Shown one piece after another: positions 1 to 9,187 of a DNA stretch of 64,000 bases (its first letter is position 1; the number at the start of each line of letters is the position of its first letter). The position numbers and the translations under genes were made by a program. The notes under the pieces were generated by a model. That model did no database searches. It saw only the letters and a program-made list of their open reading frames with translations, and was not told the DNA's origin. The stretch covers positions 17,814-81,813 of the forward strand of contig JABLTG010000090.1 of assembly GCA_016618085.1 (NCBI GenBank), read 5' to 3'. Origin of the DNA: Neovahlkampfia damariscottae. Lineage: Eukaryota > Heterolobosea > Selenaionea > Neovahlkampfiida > Neovahlkampfiidae.

Positions 1-562
1 TTGAAACTTCATTAACATCTTCTATTTGTCCAACGTAGATAACACCTCTGAGAGTATCCCATCTATTATCATAAGAAAGATTGCCATCTGTTAATATAGA
101 TCCTAATAATCTTGCTAAACTTTTACAAACTTCCACATCATTTTCAGTTATAGGCAATTGTCTAGGAAAGTCATTAATTCTACCAAAATCTGAAAGCATT
201 TTTTTTGTTAAAATAGGCAATCCATTTTCTTTGTAAATAGGAGATTCTCTAAGGATAGGAATATCTTCTTTTATAATGAGGTCCCCAATTTCAATATCCT
301 TAGTTTCTTTCCATTCTAATTTGCTTTCTCTTTTGTCATAAATAAGAATTTTATGATCTCCAGTGCATGACAATTTTGTCCCATCAAGAAGAACCATTTC
401 AAAGCATTCTTTAATTCCTTGGTTCATTACATTTAACACTTGTTGAAATTCACGTTTTCCATTATCAGTATTGCATGTGCTAACAATATCGCCAATTTCA
501 ATATTTTGAATAGGTTTAGCTGTGCCATCATGTAATGTAATAGGTGTATCTTTTACAATGCA
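1..562 (-). other. Intein, N-terminal 187 residues (Hint splicing domain plus start of LAGLIDADG endonuclease), in frame in the GTPBP1-like gene
   Basis: The in-frame insert starts with Cys (codon 562-560) followed by [17 protein letters not shown], a classical intein block A with the ...I-x-x-GD pattern (NIEIGD). About 55 residues on, [16 protein letters not shown] matches block B with the TxxH motif (T-G-D-H). A second IEIGD turn follows. Further on, [18 protein letters not shown] resembles block C of dodecapeptide (LAGLIDADG) homing endonucleases. The insert is open to the window edge. Its position inside the third domain of a conserved GTPase, between His and an expected Cys, is typical of inteins and unlike hedgehog-type Hint domains, which sit at protein ends. 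The C-terminal blocks F and G (His-Asn and the +1 Cys) are off window. Confidence 0.9.
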
Positions 563-2359
563 ATGAATTACAGGTTGATAATTTGAAGAAATAGTTGTTG
601 AATGATAAAGTACAATAACTTCTGCAGCAAATTCCCAAACTGCATCTGGATGTTCATCTTCAACCATAACCATACCTTTTCTAATATTTGATCTTTTTTC
701 TTTACGAAGTGCAAGTGATGCTGTTTGTCCTGCATGAACTGATTTTACTTGATTTCTTTTACAATGAATTCCTTTAATTTGAACTTTTTTCCACTGTCCA
801 TTTCCATCAGGTCCAAGTGTTAAAGTGTCATTAACACTAATAGTTCCTTGAGTTACGATACCTGAGACAACTGTACCAACACCAGTAACATAAAATGTTT
901 GATCAATGAAATATTCACTCTTTTTATCAATTTGTGATTCCCAATCTTTTCTTAAAGGCACTAAATTCAAGAATTGCTTTAATAAATCTAAATTTTCTCC
1001 TGTGACATGGGACACTAAAAATATTGGTGAAATACGATCTGAAACAACATTCTTTGAACAAGTTATAACATCATCTTCATTTTTAATCATGTAAGGTAAT
1101 TTTCTGACACCTGGTAATTTCAAAATTTTGTTAATTGAGTTTAATGTTTCTTTTAAAATATTTTCTGGACAAATATCAATTTTTGTTACAATAAAAATCA
1201 TTGGTAATTTCAAAGCAATGCATAAACCAATCTAAAAATTAAAAAGTAATTTTTCTTTTACATGTTCTTTTGTCATACGAGTGACACCCATATTAGCACC
1301 AATTACAATTAAAGCATAATCAGGAACAGATCCAGTCATACCAAATACAGTTGTTTTTAAATATTTTTCATGTCCAGCAAGATCAATAAACCTAAAAAAA
1401 AAATAGAATATTAAAAAACAAAATTTCCGACTTACGTAATTACTTTTGAACTTTTGTCAATGATTTGTTTCCATGAAAGTGATCCTTGAATTTCATTTTC
1501 TGAGTAATTGACAATTGTTCCTTTTGAATCAAATCCCATAATTTGATGAGAAATACTTGAAGTTCTTCCAGTTGTAACTTCATGTTTATGATTGAAGACA
1601 TTCATTCTAGCTAATCCTCTTCCATTATCTAATTTACCTTTAGTCAAAACACCAATTAAAGTTGACTTGTTGTTTAATTTTTTTTTTTGAAACTTACTTT
1701 TCCAGAGTCAACGTTTCCACATACAGCAATTCTTAAATCAAGATATTTTTCATCTTCAAATAAACGAACTAAAACTTCAGCAACTCTTTTCTTTTCTTTC
1801 TTGTTCTTTTTGTCTTCAACAAGTTTTTCACAAATAATGGACACATCTGCATTGATATCTGCAGCCATTTTTTTCAGAGTATCATAAGTTTCTTTAAATT
1901 CTTCATCTGTTAATCCAACTGGAATACCATCATCTGTGATTCCAATTTCATAAATTGCTTCTCCTTGTCCTTCTGAAAGTCTGAAATTCATTTGACTCAC
2001 TAAGTGTTTGAATCTATCAGGTGAAACATTAACTAATTTCCACTTGTACTCGATGTTTCCTTCATCGTTCTCTGTTAAAGGTTGTTTTTAATTTTTTTTT
2101 TTTTTTTTGAACCTTGCTCCAAAACGTCTTTTCCCTGTAAAATTGATTCTCCTTGGTACATTTGTGGTTTTTTCTCAATTTTTACATCATCTTCAAATAG
2201 TGAAGTGTGTTTATGGGGACTCATTGGGCTATCGTCGGTTATAATGTCTTCACCTATCGAAGTTTGTTAGATTTATTGTGTCTAACCTTCAAGTAGCTGT
2301 GAATTACTAAAAACAGCTTTGTGCTCCAGTTTACCATTCTTTGAGTTTTGTTTACTCAT
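1..2359 (-). CDS. GTPBP1: GTPBP1-like translational GTPase interrupted by an intein (3' part off window)
   Basis: Homologue of eukaryotic GTPBP1/2, an EF-Tu-like GTPase linked in the literature to mRNA surveillance and ribosome rescue. Exons on the minus strand are 2359-2287, 2253-2113, 2071-1698, 1665-1436, 1391-1262 and 1231 to the edge; introns are 30-44 nt. The ATG at 2359 opens an acidic leader. The 539 host residues seen include the GTPBP1-type stretch [12 protein letters not shown], the P-loop GNVDSGK|STLIG (split by an intron), DLAGHEKY (DxxG), MTKEHIGLC and TKID (NKxD), followed by EF-Tu domain 2. At 562 the host sequence ...NYQPVIH runs straight into an intein beginning with Cys. 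In uninterrupted relatives this His is followed by Cys-Gly-Ser. The rest of the intein and the C-extein lie outside the window. Confidence 0.93.
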
Positions 2360-2492
2360 CTTTTTCTTCACTCACAGAATTGAAGCCGTTAGAAAAGTAT
2401 TTTTAAATTTTCTTATCCAATGAAAATGAATCAAGGTGTTTTATGAGGATGAATAATTTTTTATTTTTCTTCAATTTTGTTGAAAATTATAT

Positions 2493-3220
2493 TCATAATT
2501 TGCTGAAATTCTTTTTTAAAATTTTTTTTAACTCTTCAATAGCTTGTTCTTCGTTTTTTACTAAAATTGTTTTGATTCCTAAACTTGAAGCATTTTTTAA
2601 GTTTCTTCCAATATCATCCAGAAACACTACATTTTGAGGATTCTCAACTTTTAGTTTCTTTAATGTTAATTCGTAAATTCTTTTATCAGGCTTTCTTATC
2701 TTTACAACTCTTGATTCTACAAAGACATCAAACAAATTTTGAAATTCATTCCAATGTTTTTTATACTCCTCTGAGTTTGAGAATGGACTGTACCAATTAT
2801 TTGTTATTACAGCAACTTTAACATTTTCTTTTTTTATTTCTTTAATGAATTCTATCAATTTTTTCCGAATATTTTGTGTTTCTTTTTCAATTTCATTGAC
2901 AAAATCTTCTCCTTTAAATTTTGATTCAACACCATTCAACTCTTGTTTCACTTCTTCTTCAAATTGTTTACAAAACTCTTCATAAGTAATTAAAGAAGAT
3001 TCAAATAATGAAAATGCTCCATGTGTACCATTATTCTTGATGGCTCTATTGAAGGTTCCCTTTTTAATTAACTAGATTTTTGTTTACTTGTGGAATGTTT
3101 ATTTTTTTTTCATAATTTATCAGAGCTTGGAGAGGTGAACCAAATATAACACCACCAAGATCAAATATAACAGCTGTGTCAATATAAACTATTTAAATAA
3201 TTGTTCAAACCTTCCATCAT
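2493..3220 (-). CDS. HAD-superfamily hydrolase, EPHX2-N/ACAD10-N type
   Basis: Predicted haloacid-dehalogenase-fold phosphatase/hydrolase, 220 residues, in three exons (3220-3211, 3173-3088, 3059-2493). The start MMEAVIFDLGGVIF gives motif I with the nucleophile Asp; the D-L-G-G form is usual for the soluble epoxide hydrolase N-terminal and ACAD10 subgroup. QGTFNRAIKNNG and GAFSLFE fit the cap region. VAVITNNW supplies the motif II Thr, KPDKRIYE the motif III Lys and VVFLDDIGRN motif IV. The substrate is unknown. It is transcribed away from the CtlX-like gene at 3451, with a CCAAT box at about 3240. Family assignment is firm and the enzymatic role is inference. Confidence 0.88.
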
Positions 3221-3450
3221 TAATTTTTACTTTGACAGTTGGCCAATCAAGAGCCAACAATTTTCAACGGACTATTTAATATCGGATAAATTTAGTTAAT
3301 TCAAAAAGTGGTTTAAATGTGATTTACATAAAATTTTAATCCAATTCGCCGGAACGAAGTTGACTCGACTTAATTCTAAACCATTTTATTGGTCAATTAA
3401 TTTTGATTGTTTTATTTTAGAACCAACCGACAACACTGAAACTTGAACTG
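3221..3450. promoter_or_regulatory. Divergent intergenic promoter region between HAD and CtlX-like genes
   Basis: A 230-bp spacer between two start codons facing away from each other. It holds a TTGGCCAATC box at about 3239, 20 bp from the minus-strand ATG, and an ATTGGTCAATTA box at about 3389 for the plus-strand gene. A TTTTAG at 3414-3420 could be an acceptor for a 5' UTR intron. Function is inferred from the recurrence of this box near starts across the window. Confidence 0.5.
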
Positions 3451-4435
3451 ATGAAATACCACACAACAAAAACTGTCATGATGATTGCACCACACACTTT
3501 CTCTTTCAACAGCGTAAGCAAACATTATCCTTTGACAAGTTTAAAAGCAAACAAGTGAAAGTAACCAATTTCAAAACAAAACCAACGAAGACCATGAATG
3601 CTTATCAAAACAAGCTTTAAAAGAATTCAACAAATGTGTCAAAAAATTAGAAAAAGAAGGAATTAACGTCATTTGTCTTGATGAACCAAAAGAGTTTACA
3701 GCTCCAACACCAGATGCTGTTTTTTGTAACAACTGGATTACAACAACTCCTGATGGATCAATTGTCCTCTATCCTATGGCTACTGCTAACAGAAGAACAG
3801 AAACAAAAAGAATTGGTGAACTTGTTGAAAAATTAAACCACCACAAATTAGAATTCACCAATTTATACAATTTTAGTGAAGACCTTGAAGTTTTAGAAGG
3901 AACAGGCTCTATGGTAATTGACCATGTACATAAATTCATCTATGCTGCAATTTCTTCCAGAACTTATCCTAAACAAATTGAAAAATTAATTAAAAGTGTC
4001 AAATACTACTCAGAATTTAAACCTGTTCTATTTGAAACAAGAACATCAACAGGAGATGATTTTTATCATACAAATGTTATGATGAGTGTTGGTTCAACAT
4101 TTGCTGTCATTTGTACAGAATCAATTGTTGAACATCATCGTGAGGATGCTTTAAATAAATTAAAAGAAACTGGAAAAGAGATTATCGATATTTCAATTGA
4201 ACAAACGGAAAAATTTTATTGCGGAAATGTTATTCAATTGGGTGATACAACAAATTCTGTCATTGTTATGAGTGACTCAGCTAAAAATGGATTCACAACA
4301 GAACAACTTCAAAAATTACAAAATCATGGAAAAATTGTTGTTTTTCCAATTTCAAAAACAATTGAATTTGTAGGAGGTGGTTCTGCTCGATGCATGATTG
4401 CGGAAATTTTCTTACCAAAAAATAAAAATTTGTAA
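3451..4435 (+). CDS. CtlX-like arginine-deiminase/amidinotransferase-fold hydrolase
   Basis: Predicted guanidino-modifying enzyme of 316 residues, two exons (3451-3513, 3548-4435; 34-nt intron). The N-terminus VMMIAPHTFSFNSQTSESN matches the 'xxRPxxFxFNxETxxSNxFQ' signature of the bacterial citrulline-utilisation hydrolase (CtlX) family. FTAPTPDAVFCNNW and LYPMATANRRTE follow. GTGSMVIDH contributes the catalytic-type acidic/His region, and GGGSARCMIAE near the end carries the probable nucleophilic Cys. Members act on citrulline or arginine-like substrates; which one here is unknown. The family is mainly bacterial, so ancient transfer is plausible. The ATG at 3451 extends the family N-terminus in frame through the intron. 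Confidence 0.85.
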
Positions 4436-4600
4436 AAAATAACTTGAATTTGTTTTATTAGTTCTAATTTTAAATTTGTTTTAATAAAAACCTGAAAAAA
4501 TCAAAGAGAGTTTTTGGGTCTTTGGATTTTTATTGGTTACTTTTTAACCAATCGGATTATACTTACTTTTTCTACTACAACGGTCATCTCTCAAAACAGG

Positions 4601-5305
4601 ATGACAGACTCACACTGTACATCTACAGAACATACAGATGAACCCTTTACAGAAAACATATTCTACTCAACAAAAGACATTTTTGAAAACGAAAAATTAA
4701 AAAACGAATTTTACAATCATTGTAGAAAAGAGCTCTCGACTGAAAATTTTCGATTTTTAGAATCCACAACACAATTTAAACATATTGAAAACCCTAAAAA
4801 GTTATTCATTAAAGGAGATGAAATTTTTAAAAAGTTTATTAGTTCTACATCACTTTTCGAGCTGAACATTTCAGAAGAACAAATAAAAAAAGTTGAAACG
4901 AAACTATATATGGATATGAAAATAGATATACACTTATTTGATGATATCGTTAAAACCATCGAATTTTTGATGCGAGACACAATTATGAGGTTTCAAGAAG
5001 ATACAATGAGTCAAGATTCAAGAAAACAATCACTGCCAGAAATTGAAATATGGGATGGTAAAGCTTCATTAAGAGATTTTCCAACAACAAAGCTTCAAGA
5101 AGAGGATCGGAGAAATTCATTATCAACAACAACAGTTAAAAAGAGTGAAAGTTTCACTTTAGAGCCAAAGGTAATGAAAAAGAAGAGTTCAATTATGGAT
5201 TTTTTAAAAAAGAAACATGACAATAACAAAGAAAAAGAACAGAAAATCAAAGAAAAGCCAAGACAAGAAAAAAGTTATAAAATTCCGACTTATTGGGAAT
5301 TTTAA
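4601..5305 (+). CDS. RGS-domain protein (regulator of G-protein signalling)
   Basis: Single exon, 234 residues, beginning MTDSHCTSTEH at the first ATG. Residues about 20-140 form an RGS helical bundle: ENEKLKNEFYNHCRKELS, STENFRFLESTTQF, KFISSTSLFELNIS and LFDDIVKTIEFLMRDTI fit the family pattern of helices that bind activated G-alpha and speed GTP hydrolysis. The tail is low complexity, Ser/Lys rich and basic (MDFLKKKHDNNKEKE), so it may target membranes or partners. An inverted repeat made of ATTGGTTA and TAACCAAT lies at about 4541-4556, some 45 bp before the ATG. No DEP or GGL domain is visible. Confidence 0.8.
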   Translation: MTDSHCTSTEHTDEPFTENIFYSTKDIFENEKLKNEFYNHCRKELSTENFRFLESTTQFKHIENPKKLFIKGDEIFKKFISSTSLFELNISEEQIKKVETKLYMDMKIDIHLFDDIVKTIEFLMRDTIMRFQEDTMSQDSRKQSLPEIEIWDGKASLRDFPTTKLQEEDRRNSLSTTTVKKSESFTLEPKVMKKKSSIMDFLKKKHDNNKEKEQKIKEKPRQEKSYKIPTYWEF

Positions 5306-5382
5306 CAAGAATTTAAATGTACCATAGAAGATTATTCAATAAAAAAAGTCGACAGATAGTCATCTTTTAAATTTCAAAACAT

Positions 5383-5799
5383 TTATTTTTTTGCATTTGG
5401 ATTTGTAGTGAATGCTGCTTGTTGTTGTTGTCCAAATTGAGCTAATCCTTGTTGTACTGAAAGATATTTGAAAACACAATTTTCAATACATTTGCTTTCT
5501 GACGAAGATAAATTATTTTCGTCTTTTTAAAAAGTTTTTTTTTTTTTTTTTTTTACCTTCACCAACGTTTGATTTAAAAGTTAAACAATTCTTATGACAT
5601 CTTTCAGTCATGCTTTTTTTGAAAAATGTTAATTACTAAGTTCAAACTCAAAATATAATTTCAAATAAGTATCCATTCTTTTTTAACTTTTGAATTTTAG
5701 AATAGAAATATATTACACATGTTATTTAATCATTATGTCTTACTCAAATTGAGCTTCATTTGGTGAAGGTCCACCACCCATGTTACTCATGTTGTTCAT
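5383..5799 (-). CDS. TIM9: Small TIM chaperone, Tim9-like
   Basis: Mitochondrial intermembrane-space chaperone escorting hydrophobic precursors, 93 residues in four exons (5799-5744, 5677-5648, 5612-5557, 5522-5383). The 30-nt second exon encodes MDTYLKLYF and splices directly to DMTERCHKNC, reproducing the Tim9 spacing from the helix to the first CX3C motif. The second CX3C is SKCIENCVFKYL; both Cys pairs are intact for the Mia40 disulfide relay. The C-terminal tail is Gln rich. The last intron is almost pure poly-A after its GT. AATAAA overlaps the stop. A CCAATCA (plus-strand) box lies about 12 bp before the ATG. Tim10 is the main alternative. Confidence 0.85.
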
Positions 5800-5959
5800 T
5801 ATTATTTATCCAATCAAACTTCTGTTAACTTCATTGAAAAAATAAACTTCAACAGAAGAAAAATATTCCAAAATTTAGTATCTTTTAATTTTAAACAGAA
5901 TTAATTTTTTTAAAAGATATTTTTATGACTTTGACGAATCAATGCATCATACTCCAAAT

Positions 5960-6672
5960 ATGAAGTTATTGCTTGGTGTTATTGTTACACTCTTCATCAT
6001 GAATAACGTTCAAGCGAACACTCCAACAGCAGAAGCAAGTACTGCATATCTTCACAAAGCTATAAGAGGTATATTTCGTTGTTTTGTTGGTGGGAGAAAT
6101 GATTTTCATGTCAACACAAAACAAATTAGACTTACTATTTCTCAAAATCAACAAGAAATGACAAACAAAGCTACATTTTTTGGGTAAAATAAAAGAAAGA
6201 TTTTAACACAAAACAGAAAAATTTGCGGAGATAAAGCATTCAATAAGCGTTATATGGAACAATCTTTCCCATGCAGAAGAGGTCAACCAAGGTACACATT
6301 CAAATTAAAAAAATATTTAACTTTTTTGTGCACAGATGCAGAAATGTTTATCATCATAATCCATACAAATGTGATTGTAGAGCTCTTTTATATGCTTTAA
6401 AATATAATACACGTCATTATCCACATCAATTTAAGCCATTTTTAAAAAGAGAATTTGACAGGTTAACAAATTCACTTTCAAGATGGAGACATCAATACCA
6501 AGTGACAATTCCAAAATACTCATACTGCTTTGGCTGGTGGGGAAGAAGACATTGTTTCTCAAAAGAATTAAAACCAAGAGCACTTCCATTTTATGATGTG
6601 TTCGCAAGAAGTACAACACTTCTTGAAACTGATCAAGAAGATGAATTAGATTTTTCAAAAGAATTTGAATAA
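5960..6672 (+). CDS. Secreted cysteine-containing protein, family member 1 (unknown function)
   Basis: Not a family I recognise. It has 211 residues in three exons (5960-6183, 6217-6291, 6336-6672). The signal peptide MKLLLGVIVTLFIMNNVQA has a good cleavage site. The mature part carries ICGDKAFNKRYM, then the hallmark CRNVYHHNPYKCDCRALLY, a basic central helix region, and an acidic end DFSKEFE. It aligns along its length with the gene at 8299-8986, sharing the Cys framework and the final EFE. An upstream in-frame ATG at 5942 exists, but the paralogues begin at MKLL, so I used 5960. AATAAA overlaps the stop. Secretion is the only function I infer. Confidence 0.75.
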
Positions 6673-6807
6673 ATAAATTAATCTGAAAGGTTACATATGT
6701 TTTCAGTTGTTTTGAGTTGAAGCATTTTGATTTTAGAAGCTTCTAAAATCGATTCTGAGGGATTTTTTCATTCCTTAATTGACCAATCAATTTAATACAA
6801 AAAAAGA

Positions 6808-7190
6808 ATGAAGTTGTTGTCAACAGCAATTTTTATTGTGTTCATCATTCATGTTCAAGCAAACATACCAGCTTCAGCAGCAAAATGGAAAGCTTTAAAG
6901 ACTTGGACAAGGAACTGAAAGAAATATCCATTTATGTTCCTAAAATTTCGAAAATAAATGCAAAAGAAGAAGAGAAAGTTCATTTATTTAAAGATGTAAT
7001 AGATAGACTTCAAAAATTAAAAGAAAAGATTGATAAGAGAATTGAAAATCTCAAATGGTATAGAAATTTATCCATTGTAGCAGGAGTCACTACAATTACT
7101 TTTGCTTTTAGGAGTCTAGTTTCATATACAGCTTTTTGGGGTCTCATTACTACTGGAATGATCAATATCTCTCACATTCGTTGCTTTTAA
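6808..7190 (+). CDS. Small protein sharing the secreted family's 5' end; intron or frame break near 6840-6885
   Basis: Starts MKLLSTAIFIV at a CCAAT-preceded ATG. The unspliced frame continues as a signal peptide like those of the 5960 and 8299 genes (...IIHVQANIPAS) but hits TGA at 6918. Downstream, another frame from 6885 is open to 7190 and encodes a Lys/Glu-rich coiled coil (KEEEKVHLFKDVIDRLQKLK) and a C-terminal hydrophobic hairpin. A GT-AG intron of exactly 32 nt (6840-6871) would join them in frame into 116 residues. In that case the sequence that codes for the signal peptide cleavage region in the paralogues is intronic here. The alternative is a simple frameshifted relic. No known domain. 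Confidence 0.4.
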
Positions 7191-7617
7191 AACTTTTCTC
7201 TGTTGTTTTCACACGAAAATCGTGAAAAAAAAATTTACTACGTGATGTCATTTCTATCTTGTCTTTCATTCATTTTTAAGAATTTCAAATAGAATCAACA
7301 TAAAATAAAAAAATAAGATGATGTTTCTTTTACAAGTTTTGTTGAAACTTGTTTTTTAAAAAACAAAAAATGAATAAAAATTTTATTTTATCAACTGATG
7401 TGAATCTATTTTTAGTTTGGAAGAAGTTTAAACCAATGAAAATAATGTTTAGTTCCAAAATGTTTTCATTGAGGATCACGAAGTGTTTGGATTTATTTTT
7501 TACTATGAATAAAAAAGGTTGTTGATACTTTCACACAGCTGTCTGAACATTTTTGTTTTAAAAATTTTGAAGAAAACTGACTGTTATTTTTTCATCCAAT
7601 GAAATCATTTTTCAGTA
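7191..7617. other. Intergenic stretch, 427 bp, nothing identified
   Basis: AT-rich and full of homopolymers. No open frame with a plausible start, no RNA gene and no repeat unit seen. A CCAATGAAATC box near 7596-7606 lies 12-20 bp before the ATG at 7618 and probably belonged to that decayed gene. Confidence 0.4.
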
Positions 7618-8228
7618 ATGTTGGAAAAAAATGTTGAAAAAAAAAAATCACATTACATTCACATCCATCACATTCACATCGGATGTCCAAGCACTAGATT
7701 TTTATCTGTCACTTCATATGCTGGTTCAGAATCATAACTTATAAAACAAGGTACAAAAACTTTTGAATATTCTGAAGCTACGATTTTGATTACTGGTGGT
7801 GGATCCAACAACTAATATCTTTTTGAAAAAGATGATGAACTGCTAACTCATTTAAAGTCATTGTTCAAACTTTTGTAGTTTTCAATTTAATTTCAAAACT
7901 TGGAAAGACTTGAAGTTATTCCAAGTGCATATAAAAAAAAAAATAAAGAGTTGAGAAAGAAATAAGAATAATAATTAATATTCTTATGAAGAATATATTG
8001 AATATGATTTTTTCACAGAGAAAGAAGAGAAAATTACTTTAACAATTTTCACAATAGATTATTTTCAGGTGAACTTTCTGAATTAAACTAAAATCAAAAG
8101 GAATTTTCCAATTAATTTCCAAAATCATTTTTTGATGATTTTCTTATGGAAATGAGTAAACAAAATATGGAATCAACTTTTGATATATCTCATAAAATCA
8201 TCAAAGAAAATGATACAATTGGAAACTT
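7618..8228 (+). pseudogene. Decayed protein gene with in-frame TAA/TAG codons
   Basis: A promoter-like CCAATGA box precedes an ATG at 7618 that opens MLEKNVEKKKSHYIHI and GCPSTRFLSVTSYAGSES, then a TAA. The same frame continues protein-like through four stops: LIKQGTKTFEYSEATIL, ITGGGSNN (TAA), YLFEKDDELLTHLKSLFKLL (TAG) FSI (TAA) FQNLERLEVIPSAY. After a break around 7950-8050 a further frame reads FPKSFFDDFLMEMSKQN and ESTFDISHKIIKEND, again with TAA interruptions. All the interruptions I saw in these frames are TAA or TAG, one C-to-T step from Gln codons. I do not recognise the protein. A relic is the simplest reading. Confidence 0.45.
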
Positions 8229-8298
8229 CCAAAAAAAAAAAAAATTGTGAGATATTTTAGTGAATTGTCCAATGAAAACATAATTTTCTCTACTTATA

Positions 8299-8986
8299 AT
8301 GAAGTTGCTATTAGTCGCACTTTTGTTTTTCTTTTTTGTGATCATTGAATCAAACGTTCCTTCAAAGTCTGCAAGAAGAATATCTCCAAAAGAAGTAGTT
8401 AAGTTTCGTTGTTTCCTTCCAGTCAAAAAAGATAAGAAATTTGTTCACACACAATTAGTTGAACTTCCATTTTCTCGATTCAAATCAGAAAACAATTTGT
8501 TCATCTCTTTTTTCAAGTAAATTAAAATCAATTAAACCTCAAAATAGAAAGATTTGTGGAAAACAATGCTACACAGACAAGAGAATGAAATCACCCCGTG
8601 AATGTTCATTAGTACATTCAATGTTTGGTACGTGTAAGAACATCTATAAGCACAATCCTTATAAATGTGATTGTAGAGCACTTTTATATGCCTTGAAATA
8701 CAAGTGCCCAAACAAAAGATACAAGAAAATATTCAGCAAAGCTTTCAAAGTTTTAACAGCTACACTTTCAAAATATAAAAAAAAAAATCATGTTACAATT
8801 CCAATGAAAATTAAATGTCAAAAACTCTGGTTCAGTAAAATATGCTTACCTAAAGAATTTCAACCAAAAACTCATCCATTCCGTGATGTCTCAACAAATT
8901 TTCGTCGATTGAGTTTTTTTTCGAGCTCAAATACTCTTGAAGAAGAAGAAGAACAAAAAGAATTACTTTCAATAGAATTTGAATAA
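8299..8986 (+). CDS. Secreted cysteine-containing protein, family member 2 (unknown function)
   Basis: Paralogue of the gene at 5960-6672: 218 residues in two exons (8299-8516, 8548-8986; 31-nt intron at the position equivalent to intron 1 of its sister). The signal peptide MKLLLVALLFFFFVIIESN is followed by FRCFLPVKKDKKF. After the intron come ICGKQCYTDKRM, ECSLVHSMFGTCKN, the shared block IYKHNPYKCDCRALLYALKY, KLWFSKICLPKEF, and an acidic tail ending SIEFE. It has more Cys residues than its sister. The second intron of the sister is absent here. Function unknown; extracellular or vacuolar location inferred from the signal peptide. Confidence 0.75.
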
Positions 8987-9187
8987 ACTTGATTTTTTGT
9001 TTGATCCTTTTCTTTCATTCAATCAAATTGGTTGATTCCAAGATAGGTCTTCTTCAAAAGGGATTCCAAAAGTTACAGCAATGGAAGTTCGAAATATGGG
9101 TTTAATTGTCAAACTAAAATGAATTCCATTTTACCGTCAAAAAACTAGAAGATTCAAATGAAAATTGGGAATTGGATTTACATTTAT

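Noticed and set aside
1-562. Hedgehog-type or bacterial-intein-like Hint domain instead of a true intein
   Set aside because: Those sit at protein C-termini or in secreted proteins. This one interrupts a conserved cytosolic GTPase at a His-Cys site and has an endonuclease motif.
4514-4600. N-terminal hydrophobic extension of the RGS protein starting at 4514
   Set aside because: The first codon is TTG and the stretch contains the paired CCAAT boxes. The ATG at 4601 is preferred.
7618-8228. Alternative genetic code (TAA/TAG = Gln) for the whole organism
   Set aside because: TAA ends nearly every well-recognised gene here at the family-expected C-terminus (DDB1, Nup88, RPAC2, DPH4), so general reassignment is excluded.
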